Source: Granulosicoccus sp045110515
Lineage (GTDB): Bacteria > Pseudomonadota > Gammaproteobacteria > Granulosicoccales > Granulosicoccaceae
Assembly: GCA_045110515.1 (NCBI GenBank)
Contig: JBGCGD010000043.1
Span: 38,948-102,947 of the forward strand
Reading direction: 5' to 3'
DNA: 64,000 nt
The translations under genes were made by a program, and so were the position numbers. The notes under the pieces are model-generated. The model did no database searches, was not told the DNA's origin, and worked only from the letters and a program-made list of their open reading frames with translations. This document shows positions 44,588-53,991 of this stretch, piece after piece (positions within the stretch are counted from its first letter, which is position 1; each line of letters begins with the position of its first letter).

Positions 44588-45457
44588 TTATGTTTTTCGA
44601 TTGCGCAAACCTGCCAGCCCTTGAAAAGCAACTGCACATAAAACGACAGAGCCTCCAAGAAGCGTATTGCGCGCCGGAGTCTCGTTAACCAGTAGCCATA
44701 CCCAGAGGGGGGAGAGGCCGGTCTCAGCTAACGCAAGCAAGGGCACCTGCGCAGAGGGAACACTGCGAGAGCCAAGAGTTATAAGAATAAATCCCAGTCC
44801 CACTTGCAGACAGCCCAAGGCCATAGAAACCATTAAGTCGTGTAACGAAATAGAAAATGTGGGCATTACAAATGCACAGATAAAAGCGGCTATTATTCCT
44901 GCCAAAGCTGTCGCTGCCATTGAGTCATGCGTAGCAGGTACTCGCCTGAGCATAACGATCATGATGGCGAAAGATAAGACGGCTAAGAATGCGTAGAGAA
45001 TTCCTCGCATGTCATCGGCGGCTATGCCGCCGGATACCATCACAGCGACTCCGGCAAAAGCCATGACCATAGCAAACCAGGTGATGACACTTACGCGCTC
45101 TCTAAGAACCAGCCATCCTAATATGGCTGCGAAAACAGGCCCTGTACTAAGAATAAGCACAGTATTCGCAACGCTTGTACTAAAAAGGCTGAGCACGTAG
45201 GTTATAAACCCGAAAGCAAGGCTTGCACTGATCACCAAGTCGCTCAAACGTACGGCTTTTAGCTTGTTCGTAAATGTTCCAGGATGACGTAAAACCATGA
45301 ATACGAACACTGTCGCGGAGAACGTTAAAGAGCGATAAAAGAGCACTGTCCAGGGGCTGGCCTCTTCGATAAACCTTACGAACAGACCGCCAGTGCTCAG
45401 AAAAACTCCCGCGAGCACAATATATAAAACGCCTCGACGATAACTTTGGTCCTGCAT
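44588..45457 (-). CDS. DMT/EamA-family transporter
   Basis: 289 residues from the ATG at 45457; an in-frame start at 45526 would add 23 polar residues. Ten transmembrane helices in two EamA repeats: first half GVLYIVLAGVFLSTGGLFVRF to AGVAVMVSGG, second half RGILYAFLAVLSFAIMIVML to GSVVLCAVAFQGLAGL. Signature residues: FYRSLTFSATVFV and PLLALAETGLSPLWVWLLVNE. It is probably an inner-membrane metabolite exporter; the substrate is unknown. Confidence 0.88.
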   Translation of the reverse strand: MQDQSYRRGVLYIVLAGVFLSTGGLFVRFIEEASPWTVLFYRSLTFSATVFVFMVLRHPGTFTNKLKAVRLSDLVISASLAFGFITYVLSLFSTSVANTVLILSTGPVFAAILGWLVLRERVSVITWFAMVMAFAGVAVMVSGGIAADDMRGILYAFLAVLSFAIMIVMLRRVPATHDSMAATALAGIIAAFICAFVMPTFSISLHDLMVSMALGCLQVGLGFILITLGSRSVPSAQVPLLALAETGLSPLWVWLLVNETPARNTLLGGSVVLCAVAFQGLAGLRNRKT

Positions 45458-45558
45458 GGGGAGTTCTGCCTTTATACTGCTGTGCGTAGATTGCCGTTGC
45501 AGGCGAACATACAGCAGAATCAACATGTCTGCTTAACTGAAAAATATCGGTGGGCTCT

Positions 45559-46362
45559 ATGAGAATTCTAGTATTGGCTCAAGACGAGGTTATGCGCCTG
45601 TTCAGCACGCGGCGGGGGCTGGTCGCACTTTTTGGATTCCTGCTAATTTGGGTGGCGGTTCTTTACTACGGCATACTACCGGCTGCGGCGCTTTTACAGG
45701 ATGCTGCGCACTCAGGCATACTCGAATTTCTGTTTCCCCGCTTAGGTTTGCAGGCTTGGGAGAATTGGCCTGCAGCTGAGCTGGCTGTTTACTGGGTTGT
45801 GACCCTCTATTTACTGCCATTCTTTGCGTTGGTTGCGTCTGCTGATCAAACTGCATCGGATAGAAGTCGAGGCACGCTGCGTTATTTGGTACTGCGCTGC
45901 TCCAAGGTTGAGATTTTTCTAGGTAGGTTTTTAGGCCAGTGCATCATCATGTTCCTTGTCGTTGCAGTGACGCTAGCCACGGTGCTAGTTGTTGTGGCCC
46001 TTTATAACCCAGATAAGCTTGCAGCGACCTTTGCAAAGGTCCCGCTGATCATACTCAACCTGGAATTGGTTCTTGCGCCTTATGTCGCTTTGATGGCTTT
46101 GGTATCTGTCATGGCCAAGTCTGCCCGACAGGCGACGTTGTATGCGTTTATCCTTTGGATCACTGTGTCATTGCTCGTAGGCTACTTGCAGGCCAAGTTT
46201 GGTCCGATGGCTTTGCTCGATTGGGCATTGCCTGGATCTCAAATTAGCCAGCTCTTACGTTTGACCAATTGGGAAACACTGAATTTTGCAGCTATTCCCA
46301 TTGTGCATACGCTGATATTCCTGGGTATAGGTGCCATTCTAATGAGGCAGAAAGACCTATGA
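45559..46362 (+). CDS. ABC-2-type transporter permease
   Basis: 267 residues from the ATG at 45559; GTG at 45550 is an alternative. Six hydrophobic segments, e.g. LVALFGFLLIWVAVLYYGILP, YWVVTLYLLPFFALVASADQTASDR, FLVVAVTLATVLVVVAL. The ADQTASDRSRGTLRYLVLR motif is typical of ABC-2 permeases (NosY/GldA-type partners). The ATPase gene overlaps it by four bases (ATGA), so they act together. Substrate unknown. Confidence 0.88.
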   Translation: MRILVLAQDEVMRLFSTRRGLVALFGFLLIWVAVLYYGILPAAALLQDAAHSGILEFLFPRLGLQAWENWPAAELAVYWVVTLYLLPFFALVASADQTASDRSRGTLRYLVLRCSKVEIFLGRFLGQCIIMFLVVAVTLATVLVVVALYNPDKLAATFAKVPLIILNLELVLAPYVALMALVSVMAKSARQATLYAFILWITVSLLVGYLQAKFGPMALLDWALPGSQISQLLRLTNWETLNFAAIPIVHTLIFLGIGAILMRQKDL

Positions 46363-47258
46363 ATCCAATTGAATGCCACGGGTTAACCAAACGCTATGGA
46401 TCGACGCTTGCGCTGGATAATTTAACCCTATCCTTACCAGCAGGCGAACCTATTGCGTTAATAGGTCCTAATGGTGCGGGCAAGACGACTTTGTTGAGTG
46501 TGCTGTGCGGATTCATCAGGCCTAGCAATGGAGAGGTATCCATACTGGGAGAGAGGCCAGGTAGTGCTGGGTTGAATGGGCGTCTATCGGCGTTGCCACA
46601 AGACGCGTTGTTAGACCCACGGTTAAGCGTTGGTCGGCAGTTGCGGTTTTTCGCCCGTTTACAAGGTATGGGCGGAGCGAGTGCCAAGAAAGAGGTAGAG
46701 CGGGTTCTACAGTTGGTAGATTTATTAGACTCTATGCATACTAAGCCAGCGGACTTATCTCACGGCATGCGTAAGAGAATTGCTATTGCTCAAGCCTTGC
46801 TAGGCTCCCCAGAGCTTGTGCTATTAGATGAACCAACTGCTGGTATTGATCCTCCTAATGCGAAAATGATTCGGGATCTTGTAAGAGAACAATCGAGCCA
46901 AACCACGTTTATCGTGAGTTCACACAATCTGGACGAGCTGGAAAGGCTGTGTGGGTCCGTAGTCTATTTGGAAAAGGGCCGACTTGTCAGTGTGGGGCCA
47001 TTAACTGATGAGACGGACGACGAGTACATCACGTTGAGAATGGGAACCGTGATTGAATCTGAGTTCATCAATTCGGCCAAGTTGTTGCCAGGTGTGAGCG
47101 ATGTGAGTAAAACCACTGGTGGAGACTTCCTCATTAAAACGCACGATGACATGGCTACAAGCGCAGCGTTAATGCAACTTCTTATGGAAAAAAATTGGCG
47201 TTACCGACAATTGTCTCGTGGGAAATCATTGGAGGAGCGTTTGTATGGGGACACGTGA
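46359..47258 (+). CDS. ABC transporter ATP-binding protein
   Basis: 299 residues. Walker A GPNGAGKTT near 36-44, Q-loop ALPQDALL, signature LSHGMRKRIAIAQALLG near 135, Walker B LVLLDEPTAGIDPP near 157-170, and switch His in SSHNLDEL near 191. The C-terminal 80 residues look like the regulatory tail of ABC-2-type ATPases. The signature reads LSHGMRKR instead of LSGGQRQR; SHG variants are common in this family. It pairs with the permease upstream. Confidence 0.92.
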   Translation: MNPIECHGLTKRYGSTLALDNLTLSLPAGEPIALIGPNGAGKTTLLSVLCGFIRPSNGEVSILGERPGSAGLNGRLSALPQDALLDPRLSVGRQLRFFARLQGMGGASAKKEVERVLQLVDLLDSMHTKPADLSHGMRKRIAIAQALLGSPELVLLDEPTAGIDPPNAKMIRDLVREQSSQTTFIVSSHNLDELERLCGSVVYLEKGRLVSVGPLTDETDDEYITLRMGTVIESEFINSAKLLPGVSDVSKTTGGDFLIKTHDDMATSAALMQLLMEKNWRYRQLSRGKSLEERLYGDT

Positions 47259-47271
47259 TAGTGATGGTTAG

Positions 47272-47559
47272 TTATAACCGCAATAAATAAATTGCTGCTA
47301 TTCCCGCCACCATCGTAAGTGGCAGGTTTTTCGTAAACCAAGCCACGGCTAATGCAATGCTGCCTGCTATCCACTCGTTTGGTCCGCCGGACAAAAGCAG
47401 GACTGATACCAGTGAAATTATCAGACAGCCAGGTAGTGAATTCAGTGCGCGAGCCCATGGACCGGTATTGGGTAGCTTTTGCCCCAGTAAAACACCACCA
47501 ATTCGAATGCTGAATGTTGCGATGGCGAGGATAACGATGACGAACCACGGGTCACTCAC
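47272..47559 (-). CDS. azlD: AzlD-family branched-chain amino acid transport subunit
   Basis: 95 residues with three hydrophobic helices (VIVILAIATFSIRIGGVLLG, LPGCLIISLVSVLLLSGGP, IALAVAWFTKNLPLTMVAGIAAIYLLR). The FSIRIGG and LPGCLIISLV segments are typical of AzlD, the small partner of AzlC. It overlaps azlC by 8 bp. Confidence 0.85.
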   Translation of the reverse strand: MSDPWFVIVILAIATFSIRIGGVLLGQKLPNTGPWARALNSLPGCLIISLVSVLLLSGGPNEWIAGSIALAVAWFTKNLPLTMVAGIAAIYLLRL

Positions 47560-48247
47560 CAGGTGTTAATCCTGCTGTTAAAGCTCCTGCACAGCCACCA
47601 ACGATGAGTGCCCAAGATGAATCAAGCAGACCTGAAAGAAGAGTTGCTGCAACAACACTGACGGACACGAACCAAGGGAGTAGGTCGATATTGCCACGCC
47701 ATAGGGACCTTGCTATCGCGATAAAAGCCGCTGTGAACGCGAAGTCCATTCCAAGTGCTCTAGGCTCGGGAATGTTGTTGGCGAAGACCACACCACACAC
47801 CGTGGAAATCACCCAAGTGAAAAAAAGGCAGGCGCCGCCACCAACCAAGTACCAGTATCCAACATTTCTGCCCTTAGCCCGAGTGGCCAACATCAACGCC
47901 CAATTTTCATCGGTGGTCATGTGCGCGCCAATGACTAGCTGCCACCATGGGCGACCCTGATAGACTTCGCGAATAGATGCCGTGACTAATAGCATGCGCA
48001 AGTTTATCGCAACCGCTGCAACCACAGCAGTGATTGCACCGGCACCTGCTACGAGCCTCTCCACCGCTAAGATTTGCGAAGCGCCTGCAAAAACAAATGT
48101 GCCCATCAATCCTATTTGCAGTTCGCTCATTGCGGCCTGAGCGGCCAGCAAGCCGAAGGCGAGGCCATAAATTGCAACGCCGATCGCTAACGGAGAGATA
48201 TCCTTAACTGCGTTCCAAAATTCGGCATTCGGGTCTTCTGACATCAT
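47552..48247 (-). CDS. azlC: AzlC-family branched-chain amino acid permease
   Basis: 231 residues with about six membrane helices. Characteristic segments: SPLAIGVAIYGLAFGLLAAQAAMS, GTFVFAGASQILAVERLVAGAG, INLRMLLVTASIREVYQG and the HMTTDENWALML loop. AzlCD homologues (YgaZH) export branched-chain amino acids. It is followed by a typical azlD start overlapping its stop. Confidence 0.88.
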   Translation of the reverse strand: MMSEDPNAEFWNAVKDISPLAIGVAIYGLAFGLLAAQAAMSELQIGLMGTFVFAGASQILAVERLVAGAGAITAVVAAVAINLRMLLVTASIREVYQGRPWWQLVIGAHMTTDENWALMLATRAKGRNVGYWYLVGGGACLFFTWVISTVCGVVFANNIPEPRALGMDFAFTAAFIAIARSLWRGNIDLLPWFVSVSVVAATLLSGLLDSSWALIVGGCAGALTAGLTPGE

Positions 48248-48407
48248 TTAAACAGTGCGTAAGTGGTGTCTTACAAAGTATCCAAAGAATCAGTAAGTGT
48301 ATCGAGTTTTGCTGCTACTCGCATAAATTCGAAAATCGTTTTCAACGGTATACCCTGACGAGTTTTAGCACTCGGTATCACGCTGAAATTAGGCCTGTCT
48401 GGGTGCT

Positions 48408-49625
48408 TTATAGGTTTTTTTCACGCGTTCGTATTTCTAATTTCCCCGTCAATGTACGGTGCACTGGACACTTGTCGGCAATCTCCACTAGTCGACTACG
48501 CTGGTCAGCCGTTAAGTCCCCGTGTAATAGTATTTCCCGATCAATGAAATCAAGTTTAGTTGGGTTCTCATCGCAATCACTGCAATCTTTAAGATGCTCT
48601 CTGCCGTGTCTAAGTAGAACTTCCGCATTATCCAAAGGCCATTTTTTTCGACCGGCATACATTCGAAGTGTCATAGCAGTGCAGGTTCCCACAGCAGCCA
48701 GTAGATGTTCATAAGGATCAGGACCTGCGTTGTTTCCGCCAACACGTGTTGGTTCGTCGGCAATCCAATGATGGCTGTCACTAAATACATCCAACATAAA
48801 CTTCTGGTTGCGCTCACTAACAGTCAGCTCACCTGCCGCGACATCGGGTCGATACTCAGGTTCGGGTGTGTCTAGTTGCCTCAGCGCCCAGGCAGCAATA
48901 ACATCTGCGACGTATTCAGCGTCTGCCGCACGAGTCAATAAATGATTGGCATCGTCCAGGCTTACGAAACTCTTAGGATGGTGCGCTGCTTTATAGATCC
49001 GCTCTGCTTCAGAAATATTCACTGTGGCGTCTACCGGTGAGTGCAGTACTAAAAATGCGGTTTTCAAGCGAGAGATGTGTTCAACTGAGCTTTGATTAAT
49101 GTCATCTAAAAATTGTTTTTTTATAACAAATTTTCGTCCAGCCAAATCTACTTCCGCCTCGCCATTTTTTTCAATAATATCTATATCGCAGGCAAACTGA
49201 GCAGATACATGTTGTGCATCGGCAGGGGAACCGATGGTCACGACGCCTTTGCATTCAGGGATCCGGTGCGCAGCGTTTAGTACAGCCGTTCCCCCTAAAC
49301 TATGTCCGATGAGTATGGAGGCTGGCATGTTCTCTTTTCGCAAGTGATCGGCTGCTGCTACCAAATCGTCAACGTTTGATGAAAAATTAGTATTAGCAAA
49401 GTCTCCATCACTGTTGCCAAGACCGGTAAAGTCAAAACGCATGACCGCATAACCTCGCTTTACCAAGGCTCGTGCAATGCGGCTTGCGGCTGCGATGTCT
49501 TTACCGCAGGTAAAGCAATGAGCAAATAGAGCTGTGGCTAGGGGTGTTTGATCAGGTGTTTCTAGCAATGCGGCGAGTTGCGCACCGTTCGATCCCTCGA
49601 ACTGAAATTTCTTTCTATTCGGCAT
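48408..49625 (-). CDS. Alpha/beta hydrolase fused to an OsmC-family domain
   Basis: 405 residues from the ATG at 49625 (AAAGG upstream). N-terminal hydrolase (about 1-250): oxyanion motif FAHCFTCGKD, nucleophile elbow GHSLGG near 108, Asp in VLHSPVDATVN near 190 and His in DDANHLL near 224. C-terminal OsmC domain (about 270-405): conserved Cys in VGTCTAMTLRMYAGRKKWP and CPVHRTL, the redox pair of OsmC peroxide-detoxifying proteins. Such bifunctional proteins are widespread in proteobacteria. It overlaps the tesA stop codon by 11 bp. Confidence 0.92.
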   Translation of the reverse strand: MPNRKKFQFEGSNGAQLAALLETPDQTPLATALFAHCFTCGKDIAAASRIARALVKRGYAVMRFDFTGLGNSDGDFANTNFSSNVDDLVAAADHLRKENMPASILIGHSLGGTAVLNAAHRIPECKGVVTIGSPADAQHVSAQFACDIDIIEKNGEAEVDLAGRKFVIKKQFLDDINQSSVEHISRLKTAFLVLHSPVDATVNISEAERIYKAAHHPKSFVSLDDANHLLTRAADAEYVADVIAAWALRQLDTPEPEYRPDVAAGELTVSERNQKFMLDVFSDSHHWIADEPTRVGGNNAGPDPYEHLLAAVGTCTAMTLRMYAGRKKWPLDNAEVLLRHGREHLKDCSDCDENPTKLDFIDREILLHGDLTADQRSRLVEIADKCPVHRTLTGKLEIRTREKNL

Positions 49626-50256
49626 GGGTAGCGGCCTTTTCAATGGCTTGTTTTATGAGAGGAAGCGTATGCAACATGAGTAGTGGTTGTGCATCAGCAG
49701 TTGGGTGAATACCGTCTGCTTGGAAGTAAGCGCGGTCTTCGGCAATGGGCTCAAGAAAAAACGGTAGGAAAAGGCTGCCAGAATTTTCCGCAGCATTAGA
49801 AAACGCACGTGCGAACAAACGTAAGTAAGCTGCTCCGTAGTTTGAGGGAATTAACATGCCCTGAATCAACACCTCAGCGCCGTGCTCTTGTGCCAGCTTC
49901 GCCATGTTTTCAAGGTTCTGTTGCAGTGTGTTGGTGGGATAGCCCCGCAATCCATCATTGCCGCCCAGTTCAATTATGAGTAGGTCAGGATCAAATCGTT
50001 CGAGGGCAGCAGGTAGACGCCTTAGGCCGCCACCGGTGGTATCACCACTGATGCTGGCATTGGTGAATGAGACGTCAAATCCGTCTTTCTGTAGTTGGGT
50101 CTCTGCCAGTGCCACCCAACCGTCAGATTCGTTGATACCGTAGGCGGCACTGATACTGTCGCCCATGACAAGCACGTTGTAGGTTTGTGCAAACACGGGT
50201 GAGCAAAACCCCATCCAGCAGACAGCCAGAAATCGAACTGTATTTTTGAATATCAT
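49615..50256 (-). CDS. tesA: TesA-like arylesterase/thioesterase
   Basis: 213 residues. A signal peptide (VRFLAVCWMGFCSPVFA) precedes an SGNH hydrolase: block I MGDSISAAYG (nucleophile Ser), block II Gly in ISGDTTGGG, block III GGNDGLRG and block V DGIHPTADAQ (Asp, His). TesA (thioesterase I/protease I/lysophospholipase L1) is periplasmic. In E. coli it is divergent from ybbA-ybbP; here a two-component pair and a long gap separate them. Confidence 0.92.
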   Translation of the reverse strand: MIFKNTVRFLAVCWMGFCSPVFAQTYNVLVMGDSISAAYGINESDGWVALAETQLQKDGFDVSFTNASISGDTTGGGLRRLPAALERFDPDLLIIELGGNDGLRGYPTNTLQQNLENMAKLAQEHGAEVLIQGMLIPSNYGAAYLRLFARAFSNAAENSGSLFLPFFLEPIAEDRAYFQADGIHPTADAQPLLMLHTLPLIKQAIEKAATHAE

Positions 50257-50541
50257 CGTTTGAGTATCTCGATTAAGCGCCTTTTCCAACAGCCTACTGA
50301 CAGTAGCAGGCTGAAGCGGTTCAAATTATTAACTATACGAGATCTTAAAGCTATTGCATCCCCTGCGTACGGGTTCTCAGCGCCTCAACCGTTCTGCGCA
50401 CGGAACCGCTTCGCTGCTCGGGTCAGATTTTTGAACACAGTGGCAATATTTTTTGTCCCGTGGCCCGATCTCTAACATGGGGTAGAGGTCAAAACCCGTT
50501 GCCATTCTCCGTTTCAGATATGCTGTAAAAGCCGACTAGGG

Positions 50542-52338
50542 TTACGTTTCACCTGTCTTCCCAAGTATGTTTTCATGTTGAGCAGCGTCTAGCTGACACG
50601 AAATTCGGTTGAGAAGGTGTTTGACATGCGCCGGTTTTGCGATGAATTCTAATCCTTGCATATCAGCGTAGTGACGCTCTTTCGGCGAGGACTCGCCGCT
50701 GACAAGAATAATAGGGAGGTCAGGATTTTTTTCTCTTAAGGCGGCTATTGTTTTAAATCCATCGTCAGTATCTGGAAGACGCAAGTCACAAAGAACAATA
50801 TCGGGAGGCTGCCTATTCAGAGCATTCACCGCTTCTATCGCACCTCCCGCTTCTTTAACCGTTAAACCGCAATTTTCCAGCAATAATCGCGTGCCAGATC
50901 TTACGTCTTTATCGTCGTCTATGACGAGTACGTTAGCCCCTTGTACGTTATCCAAATCGGCGATGGGCACATCACTATAAGTAGTCACCGACTGAGTACC
51001 TGTTATCACCGGCAACAGACTCAGCGCAGGTACAGAAACAATGAACTCCGAGCCTTTGCTTATCGCGGAATTTATTGAGATCGTACCGTCTAAGAGTTCT
51101 GTCAAGTGGCTGACAATCGATAAGCCTAAGCCCAGACCTTTTTGTCTGTCGCGTTCGACATTCCTGAGCTGATAAAACTCTTCCCATATATTGTCCTGCT
51201 CGTTAAATGGAATACCAATTCCTGTGTCTTTTACAGAGACAGTCAAGGAGTTAGAAGTATGGGTAGCTTTTATGGAGACAGATCCTGACTCGGTGTACTT
51301 AATGGCGTTATCGAGTAAATTCCTCACGATGCGTTCAAACAAAAACTTATCGGTAATAAGAGTGTTGTCTCCTGTCGTTTCGTAGCTGAGACTTATGCCT
51401 TTGTTCTTGGCAGATTCTTCGTACTCACTAATGAGACGAGTGACGGAGGTTTTGATGTTGAATTCGGTTGGATTTACAGTTACGGCGCTAGCATCGAGTT
51501 TGGATATATCCAGTAGGGAATCTAGTTCGGATGAAAGATCTTCCATCGTAATGCTCATTCGTTGCGCAATTTTCGAGCTTCTCTCATCTAGCTCACTTTG
51601 TGTCAAAGCTGCGCTGAGCATTGAGAGCGTGTGCAAGGGTTGTCTCAAATCGTGACTGGCTGCTGCCAGAAAACGCGTTTTGGCAGCATTGGCGCGTTGC
51701 TCTGCTTTTAATGCCGCTTCCATTTTTTCGGTGAGCGCAAAGGATTCTAGAAACGAGTTGTAGGTATCTTTTGCTGAGGCGAACAGTACTCCGCCCAGTG
51801 TAAGAACCAGAAACAAAACCGCGCCAATTTTTTCAGTGACTACAGATTCTTCACTGGCAAATGCCCATACGAAAACAATGGAGCCAAGAACCGGTACAAC
51901 GAACCCCAGGAAGATAGGTCTGTACCCGTGCGAGGTGGCAACCGTGCCCACGACGAGTCCGATCATAATCATGGAAAATACGGAGAGAGTAGTGGTGTCA
52001 AGATCACCAAACAAAAAAGCGGAGGAAGCTAATATTATTCCATTGGCCAATGACAAGAACGCTGCAATGTGCAGTCTTTCCTGCGTGCTCTTGTGGATAT
52101 GTGTGGGCAGCTTGTACAAGACGGTTGAGCGGAGGATCTGTATAAAAAGTGCCGCTGATGCCCATAAAGCAATCTGCCAAATCGGTGCATCATCCACGGT
52201 AAACCCCACCATGAGCACTACAACTACTGTCATGATAAGAGGCACGTGCAGAGCCTGCTTCTTCAGCGCCTCAAGTAGCGCTTGGTTGCATTTTTCTTGC
52301 GTTGATGGGTTCTCTAGCGCTCTGGTGTTCATATCCAA
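50542..52338 (-). CDS. Hybrid sensor histidine kinase with C-terminal receiver
   Basis: 598 residues. N-terminal region (about 30-205) has about six membrane helices without an evident periplasmic sensor. HisKA has the phospho-acceptor His in AAASHDLRQPLHTL (about 228), the HATPase has N box ERIVRNLLDNAIKYT, G1 KDTGIGIP and G2 GLGLGLSIVSHL, and a receiver follows (about 465-585) with D in LCDLRLPDTDDG and K in FIAKP. The SHDLRQPLH type usually partners with LuxR-type regulators, as here 48 bp upstream. The signal is unknown. Confidence 0.9.
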   Translation of the reverse strand: MDMNTRALENPSTQEKCNQALLEALKKQALHVPLIMTVVVVLMVGFTVDDAPIWQIALWASAALFIQILRSTVLYKLPTHIHKSTQERLHIAAFLSLANGIILASSAFLFGDLDTTTLSVFSMIMIGLVVGTVATSHGYRPIFLGFVVPVLGSIVFVWAFASEESVVTEKIGAVLFLVLTLGGVLFASAKDTYNSFLESFALTEKMEAALKAEQRANAAKTRFLAAASHDLRQPLHTLSMLSAALTQSELDERSSKIAQRMSITMEDLSSELDSLLDISKLDASAVTVNPTEFNIKTSVTRLISEYEESAKNKGISLSYETTGDNTLITDKFLFERIVRNLLDNAIKYTESGSVSIKATHTSNSLTVSVKDTGIGIPFNEQDNIWEEFYQLRNVERDRQKGLGLGLSIVSHLTELLDGTISINSAISKGSEFIVSVPALSLLPVITGTQSVTTYSDVPIADLDNVQGANVLVIDDDKDVRSGTRLLLENCGLTVKEAGGAIEAVNALNRQPPDIVLCDLRLPDTDDGFKTIAALREKNPDLPIILVSGESSPKERHYADMQGLEFIAKPAHVKHLLNRISCQLDAAQHENILGKTGET

Positions 52339-52386
52339 TTGAACACGTTACTCATTGGGAGAAAAAATGCCTCGATTCTTTGTACT

Positions 52387-53097
52387 TTATGCCTCTTTAT
52401 AAACACTGGACATCATGTCTGCTTGCTGAAAAGTAAGTCCTGAGTGAGAAATTATGAACATGGCCTCGGTGCGGTTTTTAACACCTAGCAATTTGTAAGC
52501 TGCAGAGAGATGCAGTTTTACTGTGCCTTCGGTGATGCCCATTTCAATTGCTATTGATTTATTAGGAAGGCCGCGTCCTGCGAGCAAAACTGCCTTTCTT
52601 TGCCTAGGTGTTAGCCTTTCCAGAGAGTTGTCTTGCGCATCCGACAACATGACGTCTTTCATGTCATTGGGCGGTAGATAAATGCCGCCTTCGAGAACAA
52701 GGCGCAACGCTGATACTAACTCTTGCGGTTTTGATGTCTTGGGGACAAAGCCAGCGGCACCGCCGTCAATGCACGCCAGGATGGTTTCCGGATTGTCGTC
52801 ACTAGAAATAACAACAACGGTGCTTGACGGCGCCATTGCCCGCAGCTTTGCGAGTGAGTCGTAACCTGTGCTATCGCTAATGCAAAGGTCGAGGAGGATT
52901 AAGTCTGCATCATCCAGCATTTGGTGGGTGATGGTCCTCAACCCCACAGCATTACTAAATGACAGGTTCTCGCTCAGCTCAGATAATAAGAGTTGCAAGC
53001 CTTCTCTAAAAAGTGGGTGATCATCGACTATTAGGATGTTTATTTCAGAGCCAACTGCCTTGTGTTTTTGATTGAGATTCAACGGTTGGTATTCCAA
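52387..53097 (-). CDS. LuxR/NarL-family response regulator
   Basis: 236 residues. A receiver domain (about 17-135: ILIVDDHPLFREGL, phospho-acceptor Asp in LILLDLCIS near 72, Lys in FVPKTSKP) and a C-terminal LuxR-type helix-turn-helix (ERLTPRQRKAVLLAGRGLPNKSIAIEMGITEGTVKLHLSAAYKLL near 162-206). It precedes the hybrid kinase gene, so the pair is probably cotranscribed. The 894-bp gap upstream may hold its promoter and targets. Confidence 0.92.
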   Translation of the reverse strand: MEYQPLNLNQKHKAVGSEINILIVDDHPLFREGLQLLLSELSENLSFSNAVGLRTITHQMLDDADLILLDLCISDSTGYDSLAKLRAMAPSSTVVVISSDDNPETILACIDGGAAGFVPKTSKPQELVSALRLVLEGGIYLPPNDMKDVMLSDAQDNSLERLTPRQRKAVLLAGRGLPNKSIAIEMGITEGTVKLHLSAAYKLLGVKNRTEAMFIISHSGLTFQQADMMSSVYKEA

Positions 53098-53991
53098 AAT
53101 TTATAAAACGTTTTAGAGGGTCACTCAGACTGCCGGTTCGTCAATCAAAAACAAGTTGCAGGAATTTATTATCCTAAGCTGAATTCACGAGCAAGTATTT
53201 CAGCATTGCGAAACAGGAGATCAACTTTTTATTCAATATATCCAGAGTTGTAGTATAGAAAGACCGATTTTAAGTACAGCTAGCTCTGTGAGAAAACTAT
53301 TCTAAAGTATCGATATTTATGGAGTTAGTGAATCGAAGGTTTCTTCATGCTTCCAAATGCTTAAACCTGGCCGATGCTCTACTATCAACATGTCCAAAAC
53401 ATAAGTCTTATACGTTGAGTGGCGATTTTATCGTAGAGGAGTTCTCGTTTATACAAGCTTAGCGTTACATTCGTGGCCTCCACTTATGCAGTCTATCGAT
53501 CAGTGCTGATGCGCGTGTGAGTCAGCGCTCGGTCACGGATGGTTTGTCGGCCATCTTTATTTAGTCAATAAGCCTGCTCGATCAATTCGTTTGTTGCTGC
53601 TCAAATGTTTGTATCAGAAGCTTGAAAATTTGGTTCAGCACATTGCCTTTGGTTTAAGGTTTTACCCAAGGTTAATGTGTCCAATCAAACCGAAAATTCC
53701 GGTCGTCTGTGTTTGGCAAACCTATGACTGGCCGCTAGTCGTCAGTCGCCACCCTGCGACATTTTTCCGATTTGTAGAGACAGTGGAAATTACCCCCGAG
53801 CAATCCGCAGGCTCGAAAGGGTTGGCAGTTTTGTTGGATATGCGAAGAAATCGAACAGTTACAATGAATCTCTTCGCTTGTTCATTGCGAATAAATCCCT
53901 ATCATTCGCGCTTAAATGCGCGTTAATCGAATTTTGCCGGCTGTCAGATGTCGGAAATTGCATCTAGAGCCTTACACGATACCGAGCCAGC
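53098..53991. other. Long intergenic gap between response regulator and ybbA
   Basis: About 890 bases, the longest gap in the window, between divergent genes. It is somewhat richer in A and T than neighbouring coding DNA by eye. The only long frame (53591-53926, 111 codons) has no ribosome binding site and no recognisable protein pattern. I see no tRNA or repeat. Confidence 0.4.

Noticed and set aside
53591..53926. 111-codon frame in the long gap
   Set aside because: No ribosome binding site, no recognisable family and amino-acid make-up typical of random reading.
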